Assembly: GCF_040939455.1 (NCBI RefSeq)
Contig: NC_134111.1
Location: 58,732,501 to 58,796,500, forward strand
Direction of reading: 5' to 3'
Source: Microcebus murinus
Taxonomy: Eukaryota > Chordata > Mammalia > Primates > Cheirogaleidae
DNA: 64,000 nucleotides
Shown here piece by piece: positions 46,231 through 59,659 of this stretch; the stretch's first letter is position 1; each line of letters begins with the position of its first letter. A model generated the notes under the pieces. It ran no database searches, had not been told where the DNA came from, and worked only from the letters and a program-made list of their open reading frames with translations. The position numbers and the translations under genes were made by a program.

Positions 46231-48093
46231 TTATAGTAGCAAGGATTTACAATAGCAGGTCTTACTACCTGTCTGCCAGATGCTTTGAAGGAAGGAATTT
46301 GTTAAGCAGGAAAGAAACTTTTTATTACAGCTAAATTTCAAAATGAAGAACAAATGTAAGCACAGCACATAGGAAGGAGGACCCACCTAAGGCATCATGA
46401 AAATGTACAATGGTACAGGAAGGGCTGTGTGGCCGGAGTAAAGAGCTATTTTGCTGTTGTTGGTGGCAAATAACAGATTGGATGTTGAGAAAATGCAAAG
46501 ATAGTCTGAATTCTAGAATCAACCAGTCAAGAAGCAAAATGAGACCCTAAAAGGAAAGAATTAGTCTAGAGATGCTGCAGAAAGAGAAGATCACCTCTAG
46601 GATATGGAATTTGTTTACAGTTATTGGTGTTTGAAGAAGCTTACCATTACTTTTGGAAAGAGATTAGTGATTAAAAACATTACAGCTGTGTCAAACACAT
46701 TATAATTCATTATTCGTGTTCCTGAGTTCATTGTTTAGTAAATCCATGTACAGATGATTCATGGTTTTGTTTCAGTACTTCTCAAATAATTCCTTTTATT
46801 ATTTCTACAGTTCCAAGGTAAAAAAAACAAACAAACAAAAAAAAACAACCAAAAACCCTTGAAGTACTGTAAAGCAAATATTGTCTGATGAATCTATTCA
46901 CAAACATCTATCATAACCCTGTGCCTGGGCAGAGACTGTTTTTAATAGCAACACCAGTGTCATCAGTTAAATCTCAGGTGTGAACGTCTTGATTTATGTT
47001 TGGTCAGAATGTATTTACATTGTTATCAACCTATTGATACATGTAAAATATTGACATTTGAATAAAATAACGTGTTTGCCCAGTCCTCATCATCCTGTGA
47101 TGACAAATGATGATAGACATGTTTTTCTGTCTTTTTCTATCAGGTGCTAGGCATGGCCCTCTCCTAAACCTCATCCACTAATATCAGAGAGTCCCCAAGA
47201 GTTATTCACACATCTTCGCAGCAGTCCTCATAAGTGAACGCCAAGTACTGTCCTCTTCTCTTGCTCTCTCTGTCGAGGGCCCCAGAGCATCCCTAGTCAT
47301 CCACTGTGGTGGTCAGTGATGATGACCGGTGATGATGACATCACACTGTACGGAAGTGGAGAACGCGTTTCCGTTGCTCTGTCACCCCTCACGAAGTAGG
47401 TGGCAAAACATCCTTGGTTACAATTCAGCTTTCTCACACGAATCCCCTATGAAAATATCTTTGGTTGTTTCTGCTTGCATGAAAGCACTTGGGACAGGTA
47501 TTTTACTGTCTGTCCTTCCCATCCTGTCCTCCTTGAGTGCTGGCATGCTCTTTTGCTTTCTGCCAAAACACTCTTACTTAAATCAACTAATTCAAATCTA
47601 CCTTGGCTAAATCTTAGTATGGACACAGGGTAGATACAAACCCCTCCTGCTTTTAGAAACAGACAAGCGTTTTAAGGACAAATATTGAGCATGCATATTT
47701 TATTGTTTTTCTATTCTGAAATCTTATCACAATTAGACTCACTGAACATTTAATGAACAACTATTGAGTACAAGGAACTAATGATGAAGTTAATTTTGTA
47801 TGACCTATTTTACCATTTACTAATTTACTAATTTTATTTTTATTTTTGGGGGGTAGAGAGATCATCTTTAAATGATAAACATGGCTGTCATTGTTGCCTA
47901 AAAGTAGAGATTTTGTACAATGATAATCGTCACATTTATAACAGCAAAATTTGGAAACTGCCTAATTTTTCTACTAGAGAAAAATAAACAACTAATGGTA
48001 TAATATTTATGTGTCAATATAATATAACCAAATAAGTATTTTGGAGAATTTTTAATGACATGGGATAATATTTATGATATGTTCTGGGTTTTT
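46231..48093. other. Intergenic DNA with a CpG-dense patch
   Basis: No gene recognised. A stretch at about 47200-47460 holds some ten CpG sites in an otherwise CpG-poor region, and two 11-bp repeats (listed separately). An A/AAAC run lies at about 46820-46850. Confidence 0.5.
47316..47344. repeat. Direct 11-bp repeat with a CATCAC half-palindrome
   Basis: GTGATGATGAC occurs at 47316-47326 and 47329-47339, 13 bp apart. The second copy runs on into ATCAC, giving GTGATGATGACATCAC, an imperfect palindrome that contains a TGACATCA string similar to a CRE/AP-1-type site. Its function is not known. Confidence 0.6.
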
Positions 48094-48920
48094 GTTTTTT
48101 TTTTTTTTTCAAAATATGAAGGGGGTATAAATGTTTTTGGTTACATGGGTAGTTTTTGTAATGCTTGAGTCACCACTGTAAGTGTGCCCATCATTCAAAT
48201 AGTGTTCATTGTACCCATTAGGTAGGTTTTTGCCTCTCCCCTTCTTTCTCTTCCCCCCTCCTGGATTTCCACTGAGTTTTACTTCCCTCTGTGCATATAT
48301 GTGCTCATCAGTTAGTTCCAATTTAATATCCAGTACATGTGGTATTTGTGTTTCCATTCTTGAGATACTTCACTTAGGAGAATGGTCTCCAGTTCCAAAT
48401 TGATGGGCATTGGGGTTGATTCCACATCTTTGCAATTATAAATTGTGCTGCTATAAACATTTGAGTGCAGGTGTCTTTTTGATAAAAAGACTTCTTTTCC
48501 TTTGAGTAGATACCCAGTGGTGGGATTGCTGGATTGAATGGTAGATCTACTTTTAGTTCTTTGAGGAATATCCATACTGTTTTCCATAGAGACTGTACTA
48601 ATTTGCAGTCCCACCAACAGTATATAAGCATTCTTTTCTCTCTGCATCCATGCCAGCATCTACTGGTTTGAGACTTTTAGTAAAATATTCACAAGCTATA
48701 TATCTGATAAAGGACTAATATTCAAGAATATACAAAGAACTCAACCAAATCAGCAAGAAAAAACAACCCCATTAAAAAATGGGCAAAAGGCATGAACAGA
48801 AGTTTCTTAAAAGAAGATAGACAAATGGCCAATAAACATGAAACAATACTTAACTAATCAAACAGGGAAAAGCAAACCACAATGAGATATCACCTTACCC
48901 CAGTTCGAACGGCTTTTATT
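48094..48920 (-). mobile_element. L1 3' end with 5' inversion
   Basis: From a T tract (48094-48110) to about 48680 the sequence is the reverse of an L1 3' UTR and the end of ORF2 ('CAGTCCCACCAACAGTATAT' read in reverse). From about 48690 to 48920 it is L1 ORF2 in the forward sense ('ATATCTGATAAAGGACTAAT', 'GCAAACCACAATGAGATATC'). The two parts meet head to head, the usual outcome of twin priming. ORF2 is fragmentary and has stops. Confidence 0.85.
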
Positions 48921-51819
48921 AATTCACTCATATTACTAGTATTTGAGTCAAGTCTTTCAAATTTCACTAAAGTGAATTTTTATTTGGTATAACTTATGAT
49001 TATTGTTGTTTTTCAATTGGTATATAAGATGCTGAAAGCAAAAGGCAAGTAACATCACAATTCATCAGGTATAATCTAAACCCTTTTTTAGAGTAGGTAT
49101 TAATTCTCTAGAGGAGTCTTTTCTTTGGTCCATTCTGGTTGTAATGCCCACAATGGGAAAGAGAAATGAATGAAATGACCCATAAATCCCTCGATTCTGT
49201 ATATACATTTTGGCAGAAATTATTTTTAGAGGGGCATAATAGCATGGAAGTAAACCTAATCCACTATCAGAAATTTATGTGGGATATAGTATACAGTTGT
49301 AATTATCATTCATGATTTGGGGTACATTTTTCCCAAACAGGCTTAACTTCCCACAGGTTTTCGATTTATGTCCATTTATGTTAATTCTTGGTTAATGGAT
49401 TAACTGCATTATAGCAAAGCTGGCTGCAAAGTAAGTTTCTCTGAAATACTTTATACTTTCCAATTAATAACAAAAGTAAAGGGAACAGAGGAGGAGGCAG
49501 ATGGAGTAATAAATAACAGCCTGAATTTAGATCTTTTGGTGAGAAAATACTTCTATGATGGAAAAATCCCAACCACAGATATAGAGCAATATGTATTTTT
49601 AATAATATATTCTCCATTTCAGCATTACCTTTCTGCTCTTTTCTTCTTTCCCTTCAAGAAATTCCCTTGCAGCTTTAGGTTATGTGAAAAAAAATTAAAA
49701 AGAAAAAAAAAGCTAGTTCTTTCTGTGATCTGGCCTGTGCATTTGACTCTGAGTCCTGAGCTTGCTAAACACCAAAGACATCTATGTTCACTTCTTTGTA
49801 CAAGAAAATATTGCTAAAACATATATAATTGATGGGGGTAGACAAATATAAGCATCAAGAGGTCCTCTATAAACATAGAGGCAGATAGGCCTCAACTCCA
49901 GACCTAGCTCTGCCACTTTTTCACTTGGTGCCACTAAGTCTCACTTTCCTGTAAAATGGTAAGTAATAATAGCTACCTACCTCTGGTTTATTGGGGAGAT
50001 TAACAAGGTGTAACAGCATAAGGATATTTAGTTAGCTGCCTAGAATAGGGTAAGGGCTCAATAAATATCAGCTATTAGCAAGAGGTAATAATAATAATGG
50101 TAGAAGTGAAATAAAAAAATATAGCTGTGTATTAAAATATCAAGATAAAGTATTAATTATCTGAGTGTAACATGAGTGAAAATATAATTGATTTTATTCA
50201 AACTTTATGTTAAATCACTAAATATCAAAATTGTGTATTTGTCCTGCCTAAGCTTTACTTAATTCAGGAAAAGTTCAATGTTGGGTACTTTTTTCCAGAA
50301 GTTTCTCTCTTTCAGTATTTTTAAACATACACTTAATTGGCACCACAATAAATCATTCATTTGGGTAGTTGCCAATGATGAAATGCATTATCCTGTATCA
50401 TTTATTTAAAGGATTTGGGGCTTCAGAAAACTGGCATCCTTAGTTGTGGCTATTTGTAGCTTTTTTGTTTTATATAAGAATGCCTTGAGACTAACATTCT
50501 CTTGTCATTATCTTCTTGTTTTCTTTGTTTCTCATTTTTAAAAAAATAAATTAATGAACAACTGAGCTGAGAGTTTTAAAAACTCTCTGGCATAGCGATT
50601 CTCAGCTGGGCAAGGGCAGTTGTCAGAATATGTGTTGTGTGTTTATGTATATGTGTATGAATTTATACACATGTACATGGGCATATTTTATTCAATTTTA
50701 TAACCATATTTGGAAAATATTCTTGGAAAATTTGAAAATGTTCTTCAAAAATATTCTTTGAAAATACAAACTATAGAAAAGAGCCTTTTAAAATCTGAAC
50801 CGGTAAGATATGAGTTAACATAAAGTTGAGAAAAAATGTTTAACAAATTGAGCCACTTTATACCTTCTATTACTATGAACTCAGAATTAAATGGTTTGAT
50901 TTGTTATCAACGTAGAAACACCACAAATAAAATACACTCTCTCCAGAATGCCTTGTAATTATTTACTTTTGAAAGCTTCTGCTATTCAGAATATTAGAAT
51001 TCTAACTGATGTGTGCTAGCCAACCGATTTTCAACTTGATATAATTCGGAAAAACACAATCTAAAATTGAATAAATACGCAACAATTAGATATTGCAAAT
51101 AATTTGAACAACAATTTTTTATGGCACTACCATGGAACAGGCAGCACCTTCTCGCCAGAGGGAAGAATGCACAGTTCTGGATCAGCGGTTGTGAGGGAGT
51201 AACACTTACTTGGCCATGACTGTGTATCTTAGAGACTGAGGATCAGGTAGTGTGGACACCACTATTTCACAACCTTGACATCTCACTACAAGCAAGAATA
51301 AACTTTCAAGAAGTGATGGCCACTGCCAACTTCCTGGTTTCTTTAGTCAAACAAGGAACATTTGGGCATCTCCAAAATATTCTGGCACAATTGTAAAAAA
51401 AAAAATCTCATAAGCAGTAAGTGCTTTCTCCCAGCCCATCTATCAATGTCTTTATGTTTGGTAGCACAAAACTTCATAGTTATTTCTCTAAAACTTAAGA
51501 GGCTTCTAATTGATTATGCTGGTCTATAAACACAACTATAAAAAGAACGTTACCATATCCATATAAAAACCCCTGGTTTGGTGGTTATTTCATTATTAAA
51601 TATATATTTGGCTTCTCCCTGAGAAGAAATGTGTGAGTGGTTTTACATACTTAAGACTAATTCTACAGATTTGAAATACATAAAAATATATTTATCAATT
51701 ATTCCATATATCATTTCCCCTGACAATATTGTATATAGAGATTATGTCATGTGAAGCATATGCCATTTTAGATTACTTTTTACTCTTTCTCCATGTTGAA
51801 ATAGCTAAGTAAAAGGTCC
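48921..51819. other. Intergenic DNA with one clear MIR
   Basis: AT-rich; apart from the MIR at 49862-50085, no gene or transposon recognised. Confidence 0.6.
49862..50085 (+). repeat. MIR SINE, nearly complete
   Basis: Follows MIR from 'CTCAACTCCAGACCTAGCTC', 'TGCCACTTTTTCACTTGGTG', 'TTTCCTGTAAAATGGTAAG' to 'GGGTAAGGGCTCAATAAATA'. One of the best kept MIR copies in the window. Confidence 0.85.
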
Positions 51820-52400
51820 AATTCCACTTAGCAAATATTTATTGTCTATTATATACCAGGTACTATGCTCCTTTTCACCAAGTCCTGAGGCTCTAATTTC
51901 TTCATAACCTCTCATCTCTGCTGCTAATATCTTAGTTCCCTCCCTCTTACTTCCTGCCTGAATTATGACACCATTTCCCACCTGGATCTTTCTTCCTACC
52001 AGAGTCTGCCTGTAGTCTACATCCCTCCATTTTGTTAGAGTGATTATTTTAAATGCTAATGTGATCCTGTCACCTCCTCACTCCTATTGCCCAATGCCCT
52101 ACACCAGTGATGCCCCAATGTTTCTGATTCGAAGTTCAAATGCATTCCTTTCTAGCTCTCCAAGCCTCATTTTTTGAAGCCCTCGATATGCAGCTGTGGT
52201 TCAGTCACAGCCAACCAGGCTGCTCCATGCTTCCCTGTATGTGCAATTCTGCCCTCTCTGCTTAAAAGTCCTTCCCCTTTCTTCCAGTGCCACCCACACT
52301 TCAAACTTCTCTTCTTTCGTGAAGCCCTCTGTGACCCATCAAGCACAAGTCACTATCTATGTCTCAAATTTATCTAGTAAATACTTTTCATGTATATCTG
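51820..52400. repeat. L2 LINE fragment
   Basis: Series of L2 cues: 'AGCAAATATTTATTGTCTAT', 'ATTTTGTTAGAGTGATTATT', 'GTGATCCTGTCACCTCCTCA', 'GAAGCCCTCTGTGACCCATC'. Diverged, with small indels. Confidence 0.7.
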
Positions 52401-52404
52401 TGTG

Positions 52405-54010
<1,606 letters not shown>

Positions 54011-54400
54011 TATATATATATTTTTTTTCATTTATCATCATACTATATTGCAATTAATGTCTTCCTAACGACAAAATGGTCTATAAATATTTGTTAAATG
54101 GAATTGAACTAGATGGGAAATATTGATCTTTTTTCCAAACTATTAAAAACAATAGATTATTTTGATGAGATATGTAAAATTACTTAAATTTTAAGGTAAT
54201 GCTGTTTTACAAGAATATGTTTACTTTCAGAACATAAGGATTTACAAACTGGAGGAGATCTATAATGTACCTAGACATATTCACTCACTGTCACCTCTGA
54301 CCAAGACCTATATGGAGTGTTTAACTCCTCTCCGTAGTTTTGACATCAATGATAAAAAATATATCCTCTAAAATATTAATTTCCCTATGCAATCCTTTTT
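54011..54400. other. Intergenic DNA, (TA)n and AT-rich
   Basis: A short TATATA run lies at 54004-54022; beyond that I see no gene or repeat. Confidence 0.6.
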
Positions 54401-54409
54401 TTACTCAGT

Positions 54410-54990
54410 GTAGCAGATTGTATTTTTCAAAGATGGGTTCAATAAATCTCCTATCTCACATACTCTTCTAAAACTTTATCATTCCCTCATTAAGAGCTAG
54501 AATCTATATCCCCTACCCTTGCAACTATCTATTTGCAGCCTTTGTGACTGGTTTGAACAACAGTGTGGTGAAAGTAATGACCTATGACTTTAAAGGTTAG
54601 AACTTAAAACAATCAAGTGCACTTTAATCTGATTCTCTTAGGATACTTGGTTTTAGGATGCAGCCACCGTTCTTTCAGGAAGACCAAGAAGCCTGGGAAG
54701 AGGCCTATGTGAAGAAGACAGAAGCTCATGGCCTTTGTCCCTTGCTGAACTCTCAGCTAATAGACAACACCAACTGCCTACCATGAGAGTAAGTTATCCT
54801 GCATGTGGATTCTCCAACTGCTAGTCAAGCCATCCTAGGTCATACTGTGTAGAGTTAAGGCAAGTTGTCTCCATTAAGCCCTGCTTGATATACAGATTCA
54901 AGAACAAAATGAATAATTGTAGTTGCTTTAAGCCACTAAATTTTCAGGATAGTTTACGTATCCATAGATAACTGTTAAAAATTTTGGTAC
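54410..54990 (+). mobile_element. ERVL-MaLR-like LTR
   Basis: Reads like an old MaLR-group LTR: an early 'ATTCCCTCATTAAGAGCTAG', a middle 'GGTTTGAACAACAGTGTGGT', a late 'GTTGCTTTAAGCCACTAAATT' and 'GATAGTTTACGTATCCATAG', ending near 'ATTTTGGTAC', which fits the start of the internal region. The subfamily is not fixed. It is ancient and has no open frame of note. Confidence 0.55.
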
Positions 54991-55370
54991 CTAGAAGCGG
55001 AATGCCACCATAACAAAGACCTATATGTGGCATTGTCTTTGGGACTGGACTATGGGAAGATGCTGGAATAGCGTTGAAAAGACTGTTAGTGAAAGCCCAA
55101 TGGTCTCAAGTAGAGTGTTACTGGAGACCTAAAAGGCCTTGAGGAGTCCTTCAGTGAAGGTTTAAAGGAAGGTGAAGAAATGTTATTGGAAGCCAAAGGA
55201 AAGGGAATTCTTGCTGGGTTATGGCATAGAGTTTGCCAATATAATCATCTGCAATAATGTGGTAAAGAGGAAATATACTTGTTAAACTCAGTGATCTAGT
55301 TAAGAAGAATTCTAGGCAGAATATTCAAAATGTCGCCTAATTTCTTCCCTATTGCCTATGATAAAGTATG
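54991..55370 (+). mobile_element. MaLR-like internal fragment
   Basis: Sequence right after the LTR resembles MaLR internal DNA: 'CTAGAAGCGGAATGCCACCA', 'CTTTGGGACTGGACTATGGG', 'TTGCTGGGTTATGGCATAGA'. No viral gene is intact, and no second LTR was found downstream. Confidence 0.5.
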
Positions 55371-57896
55371 AGGCAAGGGAGATGAGCTAAAAATAAACTT
55401 TAAATATAAAAGAGCCACAGGTTGCCAGGTTTGCAATAAAATTGTTTCTCGCACCCGGATTCTCTAAAAATCATTACTAAATTAAAAATGGCTGTGGAAA
55501 AGGTAAAATCGAGGGTGCATCTATACTATCCTTTGTTAATACCTCAGAAGGATTTAACAGAGTGGCTCACAAAACATTTTAAACAGGGGAAAATTCCTTT
55601 TAAGAATCTTAAGGCTTGCCTGGCCACATCTTTTCTGTTACACAATAGGGCATCTAAGACTTATAAGGGCTTTCTCCCATAGCAGTCACAAGGGAAGCCC
55701 AATAGACAGGGCTTATCTTGAAGAGCTTTGCAAATTGGGTTTTTGTCTAATGGAGCTGATTGTCAATTGACAAATAAGAAATCCACAAGGATTTTTAAAG
55801 AATTTATTAACTTGAACTGAAGGCAAGGCAAACAATATAAAATAAAGAGGCTTTTGGATCCCCAAACTTTTAGCATTTGGAAGCAGGCCTACTCACTCTA
55901 CTTTTGTGTTGCGCCAGATTATTTATTGCCTTGCTTGGGTGAAGTATTCTCCTTTGTGTGTCTTAAATCATCATGTTTCGGTCTTCAAAGGACATTTCTT
56001 ATTTCTAATATTACTGGGATTTAAAGAATAAGATGCTGTTTCCAATCCATTACTTTAGTAGGTTTCAAAGGCTTCAAATAAACTGTCACTCTTCAGACTG
56101 AAAAACACTAGACCTTTTTTTCTTTCATAATGTAGTTCCTTCCTACCCAATAATTATCATCCACATTCCTCCAGCAGTTTATGATCTTCTTCTGGCTTTA
56201 TTATGTATTTCTTAAAGTACATCAGCCAGAACTACACTTAATGTCATAGAACAGACATATGCTGCTTTTGTCAAATGTCAAGACAATGTTGTACAATTTG
56301 TTTGCCACAGTGCTCTTTTTGATGGTCATGGAGATTGTATTATCTTACTAAAAGTGGTATAATTAAAAGCTTACTTAAATATCTTTAGTCATAAATCTCA
56401 GAACAAGGTGGTTACAGTGTTAACTGCCTGTATTAGGAACAGTTCATGGATTATGGGAAATAAAGTAGGAAGCAAATATCTTACCAAATGTGGTCAGTAG
56501 AAACAGTACATATTGGCAAAACCCTGTCTGAACAGTGATGTAGGATTATTCTATGTGTTTTCTATTATTCGCACCAATGATGTTGAGTTTGAGGAGGTGG
56601 ATTGAAGGCTAAATATATCTGGAACACTTCCTTTTGCAGCATTTGGCATTTGAGGATTGGAAGCTGGTGTTGCAGCAGGTACATATTTGGGATTGTCTCA
56701 GACCCTGTGTGTCTTTCCCTGTGCAGCATGCATTTACAGTGTCAACAGTAACTAAGTAAGTGCCAGTTGAGCCGCCTTCTTTGTACAACAATCTTAATAT
56801 GGCAAACACAAAGACTGTAGCCCTGATGATAATTTCCAGAGTGAAATGTTCTCAGGATGAAATGGAAAAACATCAGCAGCTCATCTTTTTCTCTGTCATC
56901 CTTGTTTATGAAAACTTAAAAATGTGAATGAGCTTTCCTTGTTTGTGTTTCCCAAGCTTCATAAGAACTCATATGGAATTCTTCACTGTGAGTTAGCAAT
57001 TCTATGCATGTTCCATGCAAGTGGCTTTCCACTGTTTGAAACCACTCATTTTTGCTGGATTGAAAGATATTTACTTCAAAGAAGCAAACCCAATTTGCTC
57101 AAATCATTAACTCAGGACCTAATTAATATTGAGTGATGGTTTGAATATCACTATTTAGTTCCTTGTCATTTAATTAGTCCAGTTTCATACAGTTTAACAT
57201 AGTGAGTGTCAGTCAGATCTTTATTCCTAATTTACTGTGGCAGGGGAATTTTTTTTGTGTTAGTTTATGTTTATTTGTCTAGTATTTTTCTCACTCCAAT
57301 TAGAAGACAAGGGTCAAGCCTTATAATCCTTCCCACCACTGTTGTGATATAGGACTGATTCTCCAACACCAGAGAAAGATAGGCTGCTGTCTTGGACTTT
57401 GTTATCCTCAGTACTCCACCCTAGTCCTCCTCTTTGACTGTTATGTAAGAAAAAGCACCACCACCACCATCACCACCACCACCACCAGATAGCAACAACC
57501 TTTATGTTTCAGCATCCCTGTGGAAGTGGATATGGTACAGACTGGGTATTCTTAGATGAGACACTCACTGTTCAACTTCAATTACATTTATAGAACATGA
57601 CCTAAGAAAAGAAGGACTTCCTATAGAAAGAAGACCACATGCCCTTTGTCTACCATAGTTCTCAGGGAGATGGAGGAATGACCTGTATGAACTTCAAAGT
57701 TTACATAAAAGGAAACAATCTAATAGAACTTCCTATCACTGGACCAGAAGAAAGTTAGGGACTCTAAACAAAGGACAAGGGACAAAAGAATTGGGGGGAT
57801 TTCTTAAGTTTGTAGTTTTCCCATACTTGTTTTTCATATCCATCTGTTTTCCTAAAATGAATATTAGTGATATGCATAAGTTGAAAAAGATCTGTA
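55371..57896. other. Intergenic DNA, origin unknown
   Basis: No gene recognised. There is a (CCA)n microsatellite at 57455-57487. Short open frames (55488-55682, 56924-57136) have no domain I know. The stretch could be further MaLR interior, too decayed to call, or unique DNA. Confidence 0.4.
57455..57487 (+). repeat. (CCA)n trinucleotide microsatellite
   Basis: Eleven ACC/CCA-type units with one T interruption (CACCATCACC). Confidence 0.95.
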
Positions 57897-57898
57897 TA

Positions 57899-58533
57899 TA
57901 GGAGTCCCCCTTTATCCATGAAGGACACCTTCCAAGAGGTTCTGTGGATATGTGAAACCCTGAAATCACAGATAGTACCAAACTCTATATACATTATGTT
58001 TTTTACTACATACATATACGCATGATAAAGTTTATTTTACACATTAAGCACAGTAGTAGATGAACAATAACTACTAATAAAATAGAATGGTTGTAATAAT
58101 GCACAGCAATAAAATTTATGTGAATGTGGTCTCTCTCTCAAAGTGTCTTATTGTACTGTGCTCACCCTTCTTGTGGTGACGTGAAATGATAAAATGCCTA
58201 CCTGATGAGCTGAAGTGAGATGGATGATGTAGGCATTGTGATCCTGGATCATTGAGCCAAGACAATTTCCAAGGTTGGATGTCAAGAGCAATTGATGTCA
58301 ATGACTAATGGGCAGGTAGCATATACAGTGGAGATGCTGGTCAAAGGGATGAGTCACATCCTGGGCAGGAGAGAATGGGACAGCAGAAGATTTCATCATG
58401 CTACTTAGAATGGCATGCAATTTAGAATTTATAAATTGTTTATTTCTGGAATTTTCAATCTAAAATTATCAGACCACTGTTGACTAACTAAAACTGCTGA
58501 AAACAAAAGTCCAGATGGAGTGGGGGACTGCTG
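57899..58533. mobile_element. Non-autonomous Tigger-type (Tc1/mariner) transposon
   Basis: The left end TAGGAGTCCCCCTTTATCC and the reverse of the right end, CAGCAGTCCCCCAC, match as inverted repeats. TA flanks both sides (57897-57898 and 58534-58535), as Tc1/mariner targets require. The inside contains 'GAAACCCTGAAATCACAGAT' and 'GTGAATGTGGTCTCTCTCTC', familiar from a Tigger-derived family. No transposase. Confidence 0.8.
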
Positions 58534-58727
58534 TACCTGTCTTGGAGATCAGCTGGTGAGACTATGCTCAGTGTTTAGACATTCTTAGGGGAAAAGCCCA
58601 AGGAATAGTATGTGACTGATCTTGTGAAAAGTCAGTCTATCTCATGAAGGTTGACTGGTCCTATGACACAAATGAGGTGGGTTTTTAATTCATCCATTGT
58701 GAGTTAAATGTGAAGAAATGAAGATTT

Positions 58728-59178
58728 ATTTTTATTTCAGCATATTATGGGGGTACAAATGTTTAGGTTACATATGTTGCCTTGCCTCCTCCCCCCACCC
58801 TGAGTCAGAGCTTCAAGTGTGTCCATCCCCCAGATGGTGCACATTGCACTCATTATGTATGTATATACCCATCCCCCCATCCTCCCTCCCATCTGCCCGA
58901 TGCCCTGTAAATGTTATTCCTATATGTGCACTTAGGTGTTGATCAGTGAAACCAATTTGCAGGTGAGTACATGCGGTGCTTATTTTTCCATTCTTGGGAT
59001 ACTGCACTTAGTAGAATGGGTTCTAGCTCTATCCAGGAAAATACAAGAGGTGCTATATCACCGTTGTTTCTTATAGCTGAATAGTACTCCATGGTATATA
59101 TATATACTACATTTTATGAATCCACTCATGTATTGATGGGTACCTGGATTGTTTCCACATCCTTGCAATTGTGAATTG
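58728..59178 (-). mobile_element. 5'-truncated strepsirrhine-type L1
   Basis: Reverse of an L1 3' end: an A-rich tail seen as TTTATTTTTATTTC, then 'GCATATTATGGGGGTACAAA', a C-rich stretch, and the end of ORF2 ('GAATAGTACTCCATGGTATA' on +). AGAAATGAAGATTT (58714-58727) and AGAAACGAAGATTT (59179-59192), 13 of 14 equal, look like its target duplication. Confidence 0.85.
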
Positions 59179-59440
59179 AGAAACGAAGATTTTTAATTCT
59201 CTAAAACTAAACTTACTCATCATGTCCATTTGCATGTGATAAGTATATCAAACTACAATTTTCAAAAAACATTAAAAACATGACTCTTCTACAAATATAA
59301 AATTTTAAAAATTGGTTGAATTAATTACTTAGGAAACTAGAAGGATATTAAAGCTAATTGAAAAATGTTCAGGGTAAATAAACATTATAGTAACTAGAAA
59401 AAAATGCTGGAATAAGACCATTAAATTAAAATTCAAGGGG

Positions 59441-59505
59441 GGGATTGGGCATTTATTGAAACCTTAAAATCTGTACCCCCATAATATGCCGAAATAAAAA
59501 AAAAA
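59441..59505 (+). mobile_element. Very short L1 3' tail
   Basis: Contains CCCCCATAATATGCCGAAAT plus A11, the same 3' terminus as the L1 at 58728-59178 but on the + strand. Only about 60 bases are left, so it was heavily 5'-truncated at insertion. Confidence 0.75.
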
Positions 59506-59659
59506 GATGTATGACATAACCACACACACACAAAAAAAATTCAAAACCTTGAGTTTTAATCTTTTCTACCAGAAAGAAACTACATATGTTATCTACAGGG
59601 CAAAATGCATTTGAAATGCTATTGGACAGAAATCATTTGAATTGCTATCAGTTTTCTAA

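Noticed and set aside
55488..55682. 64-codon plus-strand frame beginning MAVEKVKSRVH
   Set aside because: Considered as a retroviral-like remnant after the MaLR interior, but no motif is recognisable, so no call was made.
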